NCBI GenBank assembly: GCA_934254755.1
Contig: CAKQMM010000009.1
Span: 1-14,577 of the forward strand
Direction: 5' to 3'
DNA length: 14,577 bases
DNA from: an uncultured Clostridia bacterium
Lineage (GTDB): Bacteria; Bacillota; Clostridia; Christensenellales; Borkfalkiaceae
Made by a program: the position numbers and the translations under genes. Below, in pieces: positions 7,126-13,009 of this stretch. The notes beneath the pieces were generated by a model. That model did not search any database, had not been told where the DNA came from, and worked only from the letters and a program-made list of their open reading frames with translations. Numbering within the stretch: the first letter of the stretch is position 1; the number at the start of each line of letters is the position of its first letter.

Positions 7126-8868
7126 ATGGATATATCGAATTTTTACGCGGTTGCGGACGATAAAGTCAAAATTTTTCCAAAAGCAAAAAAAATAAGCGGC
7201 GGATATAAGTTCCGCATAAAAAAAAGCGCTGTTGCGGGCTACAAAAAATTGCGGCTTTTGTCTTCTGCGTTTGAAAAACGCGCGGGGGACAAAGGCTTTT
7301 ACGTCTTCCCCGGCGGCACGAACCATGCGTTTTCGTCTATCGTAAGGTTTAAACCAAGGCGCGACGGGCAAATCTATCCCGACGAAGTTTCTTCAAGCGA
7401 AAACCTTACTCCGCTTAATATATTCGCGCTTTTAGGATGTGAAAATTCCTTTTACGTAGTTATCGAGCCGACCGCGGACTATAAGCCGCAATTAAAGGTT
7501 ACGGGCGGAAAATACGAGATATTTTTCAACTTCGACCTTGTTAAAAACCCGCCGCTTGACGACGTGGTTTTTACCGTGTACGCGGTAAACGAGTCGTTTA
7601 CGGCGGTTGATTTGGCAAACGAATATCGCGGAAAGCTAATAAAAAGCGGCGTTAAAACGCTGAAACAGCGGTGCGAAAAAAGACCGGGGCTTAGATATTT
7701 TATTGAAAACCCGTACGTCCGCATACGCATGGCGTGGAAAAAGACCCCTAACGGAATTATCGACCAAACGCCCGAAACGGAACCGCCCCTTTTTATAGCG
7801 TGCGATTTTGAAAAAGTAATAAAAATCATGGACGAGTTAAGCGCGCAAGGCGTACGCGGCGCAACGATACAACTCGTCGGCTTCAACTATAAAGGTCACG
7901 ACGGCAGGTGGCCGCAAATGTTGCCCGCGGAGCCTATGCTCGGCGGCGAAAAGGGGCTTATTAAGGCGGTTTTAGCCGCCAAAAAATACGGATATAAACT
8001 TTCTTGCCACACAAACGTTATAGATAGTTATAAAATAGCCGATTGTTTCGACGTAAACGCGATTGCGAAAAACGGCGACCAAAGTTTAAAAACGGGGCAA
8101 TGTTGGAGCGCGGGGCAAGCGTATACCGTCTGCCCCGTCTGCCAGTACAAAAACCACAAAAAGCAAGTAAAAGCCGCTAAAAACTTAGGGTTTTACGGCG
8201 TGCATTACGTCGACGTGAACAGCATGGTAACGCCGACGGTCTGCTACGATAAACGCCACCTTTGCTCAATGAAAAAATCGGTTAAAATCAATCGGAAAAT
8301 CATGCGTTACACAAAAAAATATTTCGACGGGTTTTCGTCCGAAGGCGGCGTTATTCACTATATCGGCGACCTTGATTTTTCGCTATATAACGTTTTTGGC
8401 AAAGTCGATACGCTGATAAGCGACTTAACGGACGATATCATTCCGTTAAGAGAGATGATTATGCACGGCGTGTGCGCGTACGGCTCTGTAAACAACGCGT
8501 GGAACTACACCGTGCGCGAACCGATTTTCCGCCCGCATCTATACCTTACGGGAGCGAAACCCGTGAACTATTTCAACCGCAAGTTTTTCAACGTTTTCGG
8601 CGATAACCGCGCAAGCGACGATTTGACGACTTTTGACGACGAAGATATAAAACGCAGCGTTTATGAAGCGATTAAAATGCAAAAAGAATATGAAAAACTT
8701 GCTTACTTAGAGTACGAATTCATCGTCGATTTCAAGCGGCTTGAAAGCGGAGTTATGGTGACAAAGTTTTCAAACGGCACCGAAATCGCCGCGAATTTAA
8801 CCGATTCGCCCCTATCATATAAAGGCAAAACGATTAACGCGTTCGATTATTTTGTTTGCAGACAATGA
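7126..8868 (+). CDS. Putative cytoplasmic glycoside hydrolase-like TIM-barrel protein (DUF5696/GH101-like), inserted between pyrH and frr
   Basis: The function is not established. The 580-residue protein has no signal peptide or membrane helix, so it should act in the cytoplasm. Residues 1-170 look like a beta-rich N-terminal domain. Residues about 195-480 have the alternating pattern of a (beta/alpha)8 barrel, with conserved-looking segments QLVGFNYKGHDGRWP (249-263), KLSCHTNV (291-298), GVHYVDVNSM (358-367) and FSSEGG (403-408). Asp363 and Glu406 sit where a retaining glycosidase would carry its nucleophile and acid/base. A small beta domain ends the protein (about 525-580). The general look recalls the DUF5696 and GH101 relatives of alpha-galactosidase-type barrels, remembered rather than searched. 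Cysteines are numerous, including a CPVC at 336-339. The first ATG is the only start that keeps the N-terminal domain; a stop codon lies four codons upstream and there is no SD. The galactokinase 3 kb away could fit a sugar role, but no link is shown. Confidence 0.75.
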   Translation: MDISNFYAVADDKVKIFPKAKKISGGYKFRIKKSAVAGYKKLRLLSSAFEKRAGDKGFYVFPGGTNHAFSSIVRFKPRRDGQIYPDEVSSSENLTPLNIFALLGCENSFYVVIEPTADYKPQLKVTGGKYEIFFNFDLVKNPPLDDVVFTVYAVNESFTAVDLANEYRGKLIKSGVKTLKQRCEKRPGLRYFIENPYVRIRMAWKKTPNGIIDQTPETEPPLFIACDFEKVIKIMDELSAQGVRGATIQLVGFNYKGHDGRWPQMLPAEPMLGGEKGLIKAVLAAKKYGYKLSCHTNVIDSYKIADCFDVNAIAKNGDQSLKTGQCWSAGQAYTVCPVCQYKNHKKQVKAAKNLGFYGVHYVDVNSMVTPTVCYDKRHLCSMKKSVKINRKIMRYTKKYFDGFSSEGGVIHYIGDLDFSLYNVFGKVDTLISDLTDDIIPLREMIMHGVCAYGSVNNAWNYTVREPIFRPHLYLTGAKPVNYFNRKFFNVFGDNRASDDLTTFDDEDIKRSVYEAIKMQKEYEKLAYLEYEFIVDFKRLESGVMVTKFSNGTEIAANLTDSPLSYKGKTINAFDYFVCRQ

Positions 8869-8894
8869 AGGCGGAAGCGGAATATTATAAAAGC

Positions 8895-8914
8895 GGCGGG
8901 AGCAAGCCCCCGCC
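8895..8914. repeat. GC-rich stem-loop after the 7126 gene
   Basis: GGCGGG (8895-8900) pairs with CCCGCC (8909-8914) across an 8-base loop. No T-run follows on either strand, so it is a poor intrinsic terminator on its own. It may stabilise the mRNA 3' end, or be a remnant of a dispersed intergenic repeat. It starts 27 bases after the stop codon. Confidence 0.5.
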
Positions 8915-8978
8915 CTACGTTAAGTTTATTGAGTTTTATTAACGCTCGCCCGCGTTTAAGTAAGCTTTCGCTTCCGCG

Positions 8979-9004
8979 AGATTCTTCACTTCGTTCAGAA
9001 TGAC
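8979..9004. repeat. Intergenic repeat-like motif with ATTCT...AGAAT ends
   Basis: The core from 8981 to 9001 begins ATTCT and ends AGAAT, with TTCACTTCGTT between. It resembles a short motif I recall from intergenic regions of many bacterial genomes, where it occurs as a dispersed repeat. That is recollection, not a search result. Only one copy is present in this window. Confidence 0.35.
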
Positions 9005-9053
9005 AAGTTATGACGACGAAAGAGGAGAATAATACGGCGAATTAGATTTTTTG

Positions 9054-9159
9054 TTGCTAAAAAAACTGCTTAGGCAAGGCAAACACCCGAAGCCGTACTT
9101 GCCGTACGATGAGCGGTGTTTAACGACGCATAAGCAGGAATTTTTACGCTTAAAAGCAA
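9054..9159. repeat. Large nested palindrome (MITE- or structured-RNA-like), also usable as a bidirectional terminator
   Basis: Three stems nest inside each other: CTGCTTA-g-GC (9066-9075) with GC-a-TAAGCAG (9128-9137), AAACACC (9081-9087) with GGTGTTT (9115-9121), and CGTAC (9094-9098) with GTACG (9104-9108) around a 5-base loop. An outermost TTGCT (9054-9058) / AGCAA (9155-9159) can extend it. A simple terminator does not need such layered architecture. It looks like a dispersed palindromic element that has been kept between two convergent genes. Confidence 0.65.
9059..9137 (-). terminator. Terminator of pyrH formed by the nested palindrome
   Basis: Read on the minus strand, the outer stem ends CTAAGCAG and is followed directly by seven T (complement of A at 9059-9065), 41 bases after the pyrH stop at its near edge. 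On the plus strand the stem is followed by GAATTTTT, so it could also stop transcription from the 7126 gene. Confidence 0.65.
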
Positions 9160-9177
9160 TGAGAGCGTGCAATTTAT

Positions 9178-9882
9178 CTATCTAATCCAAGTGCCGAGTT
9201 TTTCGCCTAAGCAAACGCGGACGATAGAATTTTCTTCGTTTAAGCCGAAAGCTAAAACGGGGGTTTTGTTTTCCATGCAGATAGCGACGGCGGCGGTGTC
9301 CATTGCCTTTAACTCGTTGGAGATAAAGTCGATATACTTGATTTCGTCGTATTTTTTGGCGTTTTTGTTGACCTTGGGGTCGCTGTCGTAAATACCGTCA
9401 ACGTTTTTTGCAAGGAGTATAACGTCGGCGTTAATTTCCGCCGCCCTTAACGCAACCGCCGTATCGGTGGAGAAGAAGGGGTTGCCCGTTCCGCAAGCAA
9501 AAATAACTATTCTGCCCTTTTCTAAGTGGTTCAAAGCCTTTCTTAAAATGTAAGGTTCGGCAACGCGCGTTATCGTGAGCGCGGTCTGAACGCGGGTTTC
9601 GACTCCGCGGCGTTCGATAGCGTCCTGAAGCGCGAGCGCGTTTATAACGGTGGCGAGCATACCCATGTGGTCCGCAGTGGTGCGTTCCATATCCACGCCC
9701 TGCCTGCCGCGCCAGAAGTTGCCGCCGCCTACGACTATAGCGACTTCGACGCCCATTTCTTTAACCTTGACTATCTGATCGACGACTTTGTTGACGACGT
9801 CCCAATCAAAGCCCATGCCCTTTTCGCCCCCTAAGGCTTCGCCGCTTAATTTAACTATTATTCTTTTATACTTCGATTTCAT
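9178..9882 (-). CDS. pyrH: UMP kinase (PyrH)
   Basis: PyrH phosphorylates UMP to UDP with ATP, feeding RNA, DNA and UDP-sugar synthesis. It belongs to the amino-acid-kinase family, not to the eukaryotic UMP/CMP kinases. The 234-residue protein shows [13 protein letters not shown] (8-20), [13 protein letters not shown], the [19 protein letters not shown] segment, [23 protein letters not shown] nucleotide binding (here [13 protein letters not shown]), and [15 protein letters not shown] near the ATP site. Length is normal. The start is fixed by [13 protein letters not shown]; the SD is weak and distant (AGGGG about 10 bases away). A strong hairpin terminator lies in the 69-bp gap after tsf, so pyrH may depend on read-through or on a promoter I cannot see clearly. 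Normally frr follows directly; here the palindrome and the convergent 7126 gene intervene. Confidence 0.97.
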   Translation of the reverse strand: MKSKYKRIIVKLSGEALGGEKGMGFDWDVVNKVVDQIVKVKEMGVEVAIVVGGGNFWRGRQGVDMERTTADHMGMLATVINALALQDAIERRGVETRVQTALTITRVAEPYILRKALNHLEKGRIVIFACGTGNPFFSTDTAVALRAAEINADVILLAKNVDGIYDSDPKVNKNAKKYDEIKYIDFISNELKAMDTAAVAICMENKTPVLAFGLNEENSIVRVCLGEKLGTWIR

Positions 9883-9914
9883 ATAAACTTTACCCCTATA
9901 AATTTTTTTAGTCG

Positions 9915-9947
9915 AAAAAAAGGAACGCCTAAAAAACGTTCCTTTTT
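9915..9947 (-). terminator. Strong hairpin terminator between tsf and pyrH
   Basis: AAAAAGGAACG (9917-9927) and CGTTCCTTTTT (9937-9947) form a perfect 11-bp stem with a 9-base loop. On the minus strand the GC part is followed by seven T. It begins 5 bases after the tsf stop codon and should end most rpsB-tsf transcripts. It is nearly symmetric and so can work in both directions. Confidence 0.8.
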
Positions 9948-9951
9948 AAAA

Positions 9952-10611
9952 TTATTTGTGTGCGCTTTCAACTTGTTTAGCAACTTCGTCGGCAAGGTTT
10001 TCGCTCTTTTTCTGCAAACCTTCGCCCATTTCAAAGCGGGCAAATCTTCTGACGGAAATCTTTTCGCCGATAGCCGCGGTCGCTTCGATAACGAGTTGTT
10101 CGATGGTCTTGGACGGGTCTTTAACGAACTTCTGGCAAAGTAAGCAGTTTTCGTCGTAGTAAGTTTTAATTCTGCCTTCAACCATTTTTTCAACGATTTT
10201 TTCGGGCTTGCCTTCTTCGATAGCCTGAGCCTTCAAAATTTCTTTTTCTTTCTCTAAAACGTCTGCGGGAACGTCTTCCTTCGTTAAATAAAGGGGGTTA
10301 GCCGCAGCGATTTGAAGGGCGATATCGTGAACGAGCGATTTGAATTGATCGCCGCGCGCAACGAAGTCGGTTTCGCAGTTTACTTCAAGTAAAACGCCGA
10401 CCTTGCCGCCCATGTGAATGTAGCTGTCAACAATACCTTCGGCAGCGATTCTGCCCGCTTTTTTAGCGGCTTTCGCAATGCCCTTTTCTCTCAAATAATC
10501 GACTGCTTTATCCATATCGCCGTTAGTTTCGACGAGTGCGTTTTTGCAGTCCATCATACCTGCGCCCGTTCTTTCGCGGAGCGTCTTAACGTCGTTAGCG
10601 GTAAAATTCAT
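9952..10611 (-). CDS. tsf: Translation elongation factor Ts (EF-Ts)
   Basis: EF-Ts is the guanine nucleotide exchange factor that releases GDP from EF-Tu. The protein from the ATG at 10611 has 219 residues, the short form common in Firmicutes. The N-terminal UBA-like domain ([20 protein letters not shown], then [17 protein letters not shown]) and the EF-Tu-contacting [13 protein letters not shown] are clear. The C-terminal part carries [16 protein letters not shown] longer reading frame extends 10 codons upstream to 10641, but that extension overlaps the end of rpsB and is not family-like. AAGGAG six bases before the ATG at 10611 decides the start. It lies 10 bp after rpsB with its SD just inside the rpsB stop region, and is followed by a strong terminator. 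Confidence 0.97.
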   Translation of the reverse strand: MNFTANDVKTLRERTGAGMMDCKNALVETNGDMDKAVDYLREKGIAKAAKKAGRIAAEGIVDSYIHMGGKVGVLLEVNCETDFVARGDQFKSLVHDIALQIAAANPLYLTKEDVPADVLEKEKEILKAQAIEEGKPEKIVEKMVEGRIKTYYDENCLLCQKFVKDPSKTIEQLVIEATAAIGEKISVRRFARFEMGEGLQKKSENLADEVAKQVESAHK

Positions 10612-10621
10612 AAAATTCTCC

Positions 10622-11407
10622 TTATTCTGCTTTTTCTTCAACCTTTTCTTCGTCTTTTTCTTCGACGGCTGCGTCGCTCATCGAAACTTCTTCCGTTTCT
10701 TCAACGTCGTGTTTAACGGCGTCTTCACCCTGATTTGCTTCGATAACCGCGTCCGCGATAATGGAAGCGATGAGTTTAACCGCCCTGATGGCGTCGTCGT
10801 TACCGGGGATAACGTAGTCGATAGGATCGGGGTCGCAGTTCGTGTCGGTTATAGCGACAACGGGAATGCCGAGCTTTTTAGCTTCCTTAACCGCGATGTC
10901 TTCGCAGTGAGGATCGACGACGAAAAGCGCGCCGGGAAGAGTGGTCATATCTCTGATGCCGCCCAAAATGGTCTGCAATTTATCTCTTTCCGCTTTAAGA
11001 GCGATAACTTCTTTTTTGGGAAGAAGGTCGAACTCGCCCGTCTTTTCCATATTGTCGAGTTTGTTAAGCCTTTCAACCCTCGACCTGATAGTCTTGAAGT
11101 TGGTAAGCGTGCCGCCGAGCCAGCGAGAGTTAATGTAGAATTGACCGCATCTTTCAGCCTCTTCTTTAATAGCTTCCTGCGCCTGCTTTTTGGTGCCGAC
11201 GAAAAGAACGGACTTGCCTTGCTTAGCAACGTCAACGACGAATTTATAAGCCTTTTCGATTTCTTCTACGGTGATTTGCAAATCGACTATATGAATGTTG
11301 TTGCGCGCGCCGTAAATGTACTTTTTCATCTTCGGGTTCCATCTGCAAGTCTGGTGGCCGAAGTGAACGCCTGCTTCGAGTAACTGCTTCATTGAGCATA
11401 CTGCCAT
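10622..11407 (-). CDS. rpsB: Small ribosomal subunit protein S2
   Basis: S2 binds late to the 30S subunit near its neck. The 261-residue protein shows the full family pattern: [16 protein letters not shown] near the N terminus, [68 protein letters not shown] and the C-terminal [19 protein letters not shown]. An extra acidic tail (about 226-261, rich in Glu and Asp) follows, a common clade-specific extension. The SD GGAGGT lies six bases before the ATG. The gene has its own promoter (11548-11520) and a leader of about 106 bases. Divergent transcription of galK starts on the other side of the 272-bp gap. Confidence 0.98.
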   Translation of the reverse strand: MAVCSMKQLLEAGVHFGHQTCRWNPKMKKYIYGARNNIHIVDLQITVEEIEKAYKFVVDVAKQGKSVLFVGTKKQAQEAIKEEAERCGQFYINSRWLGGTLTNFKTIRSRVERLNKLDNMEKTGEFDLLPKKEVIALKAERDKLQTILGGIRDMTTLPGALFVVDPHCEDIAVKEAKKLGIPVVAITDTNCDPDPIDYVIPGNDDAIRAVKLIASIIADAVIEANQGEDAVKHDVEETEEVSMSDAAVEEKDEEKVEEKAE

Positions 11408-11413
11408 AAAAAT

Positions 11414-11440
11414 ACCTCCGTTATTCCGCCCGAATAAGGT
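11414..11440 (-). promoter_or_regulatory. Leader hairpin that can cover the rpsB ribosome-binding site
   Basis: In the rpsB mRNA, ACC (11440-11438) and TTATTC (11437-11432) can pair with GAATAA (11426-11421) and the GGT of the SD GGAGGT (11419-11414), with a 5-base loop. The SD is thus part of the structure. Many ribosomal protein operons are autoregulated through such leaders. Whether S2 binds here is unknown. Confidence 0.4.
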
Positions 11441-11519
11441 TTTGACCCGTATGTACCGCCCTCAAAAATTTGACGGCAACGAAGACGGACCCCGTTCGGT
11501 GTGAATTTTAACGCTTAGT

Positions 11520-11548
11520 ATTCTAACATATTTTTTTTTATTTGGCAA
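11520..11548 (-). promoter_or_regulatory. Sigma-A-type promoter for rpsB-tsf
   Basis: TTGCCA (11548-11543) and TAGAAT (11525-11520) are separated by 17 bases that include a run of nine A, on the minus strand. The predicted start of transcription is near 11513, leaving a leader of about 106 bases before rpsB. This is a strong-looking promoter, as expected for a ribosomal protein gene. Confidence 0.8.
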
Positions 11549-11556
11549 CGCTTTCA
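11542..11556 (+). promoter_or_regulatory. Possible cre (CcpA) site between rpsB and galK
   Basis: TTGGCAACGCTTTCA matches the remembered Gram-positive cre consensus WTGNAANCGNWNNCW at 14 of 15 positions. It lies about 83 bases upstream of the predicted galK start and overlaps the rpsB -35. The same bases form a small hairpin (AACGC / GCGTT) followed by eight T on the plus strand, so the match may have another cause. Confidence 0.35.
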
Positions 11557-11596
11557 CGCGTTTTTTTTGTTAATTCGGCTTTATTTCGTTTTTTCG

Positions 11597-11625
11597 TTTA
11601 CAAAAAGCGGCGGGCGTGCTATCAT
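11597..11625 (+). promoter_or_regulatory. Sigma-A-type promoter for galK
   Basis: TTTACA (11597-11602) and TATCAT (11620-11625) are separated by 17 bases. The predicted start is near 11632, giving a leader of about 48 bases that ends with the SD AGGAG (11669-11673). Confidence 0.75.
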
Positions 11626-11635
11626 AGTGCTACGA

Positions 11636-11656
11636 AAACGCGCGACTTACGCGTTT
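11636..11656 (+). promoter_or_regulatory. 7-bp inverted repeat just after the galK transcription start (possible operator or leader hairpin)
   Basis: AAACGCG (11636-11642) and CGCGTTT (11650-11656) are perfectly complementary around a 7-base centre. The position, about +5 to +25, suits a repressor site. It would also fold in the mRNA but leaves the SD at 11669 free. Confidence 0.45.
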
Positions 11657-11679
11657 ACAAAATAGCTTAGGAGCAAAAA

Positions 11680-12894
11680 ATGGACTTAAAAACCCTTTAC
11701 GGCTTAAACGCCGACATACCCGCTTTAACCGCGCGCATAAACGCGCTTGAAAAACGCTTTGAAACCTTAGAAGGCGCAAAGCCCGAACATCTTTTTTCGT
11801 CGTCGGGTCGCGCCGAAATTTTGGGCAACCACACCGACCATAACCACGGGCTCGTAATGGTCGCGGCGATATCGTGCGACATTTTAGCCGCCGTCAGCGC
11901 AAGAGCCGACGGGATAGTTAAAATCATTGCCGACGATTATCCGCCCGTAGAAGTAGACATAACAGACTTAGAGATTAAACCCGAAGAATTCGGCACCAGC
12001 AACGCGCTTACCCGCGGCGTCGCGAAAGGAATTATCGACCGCGGCTACAAAATCAAAGGTTTTACCGCGTACACGACCAGCAACATTTTTAAAGGCGCGG
12101 GCGTTTCGTCGTCGGCGGCGTTTGAAGTTCTCGTTGCGGAAATTTTCAACTCTTTGTACTTAAGCGGCAAACTTACGGCGGTTGACAGAGCCGTTATTTC
12201 GCAGTACGCCGAAAACGTTTACTTCAATAAGCCCTGCGGCATACTCGACCAAAGCGGAATTTCGATAGGTTCGCTCGTAAAGCTTGACTTTAACGAACCG
12301 ACAAAGCCCGTCATAGAAAAACTCGACCCGCCCGCCGGTTACACTCTCGTCATCACGAACACGGGCGGCGACCACGCCGATTTAACCGACCACTACGCCG
12401 CGATAAGAAAAGAAATGGAAGCGGTTGCCAATTACTTCGGCAAAAAAGTTTTGCGCGACGTTGAATATTCGGAATTTATCGAACACGTGCCCGCGCTTAA
12501 ACGCCATTTTTCAGGCAGAGCCATTATGCGCGCGATGCATTTCTACGCTGAAAACGACCGCGTTATCGCCGCGCGCGACGCGCTTAAATCGAATAACGTC
12601 AAGGAATTTTTAAAGAACGTGAACGAGTCGGGGCTTTCGTCGCTCATACTGCTTCAGAACTGCTGCGTTCCCGGCGACGTTCAGCAACCCGTCGTTTTAG
12701 GAATAGAATATTCGCGCAGAATTATAAAGGACGGCGCGGTCAGGGTTCACGGCGGCGGTTTTGCGGGGTCTATCCTTGCGTTCGTTAAAGACGAAGAAGT
12801 CGGCGGCTACGTCCGCGATATGGCTAAACTTTTCGGAGCGGAAAACGTATTTGAAGCGAACGTAAGAAGAGTCGGAACGATCAAAATTTACTGA
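11680..12894 (+). CDS. galK: Galactokinase family protein (GHMP kinase), variant substrate motif
   Basis: It probably phosphorylates galactose to galactose 1-phosphate, the first committed step of the Leloir pathway, in the cytoplasm. The 404-residue protein has the galactokinase-type motif SGRAEILGNHTDHNHG (42-57), the GHMP ATP-binding loop KGAGVSSSAAFE (138-149), a candidate catalytic Asp190 in CGILDQ (186-191), and the C-terminal VRVHGGGFAGSILAFV (354-369). In classical galactokinases the first motif reads GEHTDYN. The Glu that contacts the sugar is Asn50 here, and the last motif has HGGGFAG in place of the usual GAGFGG. I recall this combination from annotated galactokinases of Clostridia, so it is probably a clade form rather than a dead enzyme, but the substrate is less sure. 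The SD AGGAG stands six bases before the ATG. The gene is alone on its transcript as far as seen; no galT or galE lies nearby. Confidence 0.88.
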   Translation: MDLKTLYGLNADIPALTARINALEKRFETLEGAKPEHLFSSSGRAEILGNHTDHNHGLVMVAAISCDILAAVSARADGIVKIIADDYPPVEVDITDLEIKPEEFGTSNALTRGVAKGIIDRGYKIKGFTAYTTSNIFKGAGVSSSAAFEVLVAEIFNSLYLSGKLTAVDRAVISQYAENVYFNKPCGILDQSGISIGSLVKLDFNEPTKPVIEKLDPPAGYTLVITNTGGDHADLTDHYAAIRKEMEAVANYFGKKVLRDVEYSEFIEHVPALKRHFSGRAIMRAMHFYAENDRVIAARDALKSNNVKEFLKNVNESGLSSLILLQNCCVPGDVQQPVVLGIEYSRRIIKDGAVRVHGGGFAGSILAFVKDEEVGGYVRDMAKLFGAENVFEANVRRVGTIKIY

Positions 12895-12902
12895 TTTTCG
12901 CG

Positions 12903-12918
12903 CTTATCGCGGGATAAG
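12903..12918 (+). terminator. Weak stem-loop after galK
   Basis: CTTATC (12903-12908) and GATAAG (12913-12918) form a 6-bp stem with a GCGG loop, eight bases after the galK stop. Only a broken T-run follows (TTAATCGTTT), so termination would be partial. Some galK transcription may therefore reach spoIIE. Confidence 0.4.
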
Positions 12919-12925
12919 TTAATCG

Positions 12926-12933
12926 TTTCGACA
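12926..12933 (-). promoter_or_regulatory. Spo0A-binding site (0A box) before spoIIE
   Basis: The minus strand reads TTTTGTCGAAA across this site, containing the TGTCGAA core of the 0A box. Its plus-strand form TTCGACA overlaps the predicted -35 of the spoIIE promoter, as at Spo0A-activated sigma-A promoters in Bacillus. The site and its neighbour gene agree in function, which raises confidence. Confidence 0.7.
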
Positions 12934-12955
12934 AAATAAGTTAAAATTGTATAAA
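12928..12955 (+). promoter_or_regulatory. Predicted Spo0A-dependent sigma-A promoter of spoIIE
   Basis: TCGACA (12928-12933) and TATAAA (12950-12955) are separated by 16 bases; the -35 lies within the 0A box. The predicted start is near 12962, so the leader would be about 48 bases and almost wholly taken up by the hairpin at 12967-13008. Confidence 0.6.
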
Positions 12956-12966
12956 GCTTTTCAAAT

Positions 12967-13009
12967 AAAACGCCTCTTTTGCGGTTTACAATCGCGAAGA
13001 GGTGTTTTT
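12967..13009 (+). promoter_or_regulatory. Terminator-like leader hairpin that covers the spoIIE ribosome-binding site
   Basis: AAAACGCCTCTT (12967-12978) pairs with AAGAGGTGTTTT (12997-13008) in a 12-bp stem with one G-U pair. An inner GCG / CGC (12981-12983 / 12993-12995) extends it to a 9-base loop. The 3' arm contains the SD GAGGTG (12999-13004), and its T-run touches the ATG. The structure could hide the SD, act as an intrinsic terminator or attenuator, or simply terminate galK read-through. Confidence 0.6.

Larger units (their letters stand above)
8869..9053. other. Non-coding gap between convergent genes, with repeat-like motifs
   Basis: Together with the palindrome to its right, this forms a 309-bp gap between the 7126 gene and pyrH. 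I see no credible gene in it. It holds a GC-rich hairpin (8895-8914), a motif with short palindromic ends (about 8979-9004), and an A/T-rich run ahead of the large palindrome. A purine-rich AGAGGAG at 9021-9027 is not followed by a useful start codon. Confidence 0.6.

Noticed and set aside
9054..9159. CRISPR repeat or tRNA-like fold
   Set aside because: There is a single palindrome with no spaced repeats, and no cloverleaf arms or anticodon loop.
10612..10641. 10-codon upstream extension of tsf
   Set aside because: It overlaps the end of rpsB; the SD AAGGAG and the family N terminus point to 10611.
10544..11383. Long open frame of 279 codons on the plus strand opposite rpsB and the start of tsf
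   Set aside because: It is the antisense shadow of well-identified genes; it has no family-like motifs and is rich in Phe and Val as expected from reversed Lys- and Glu-rich coding.
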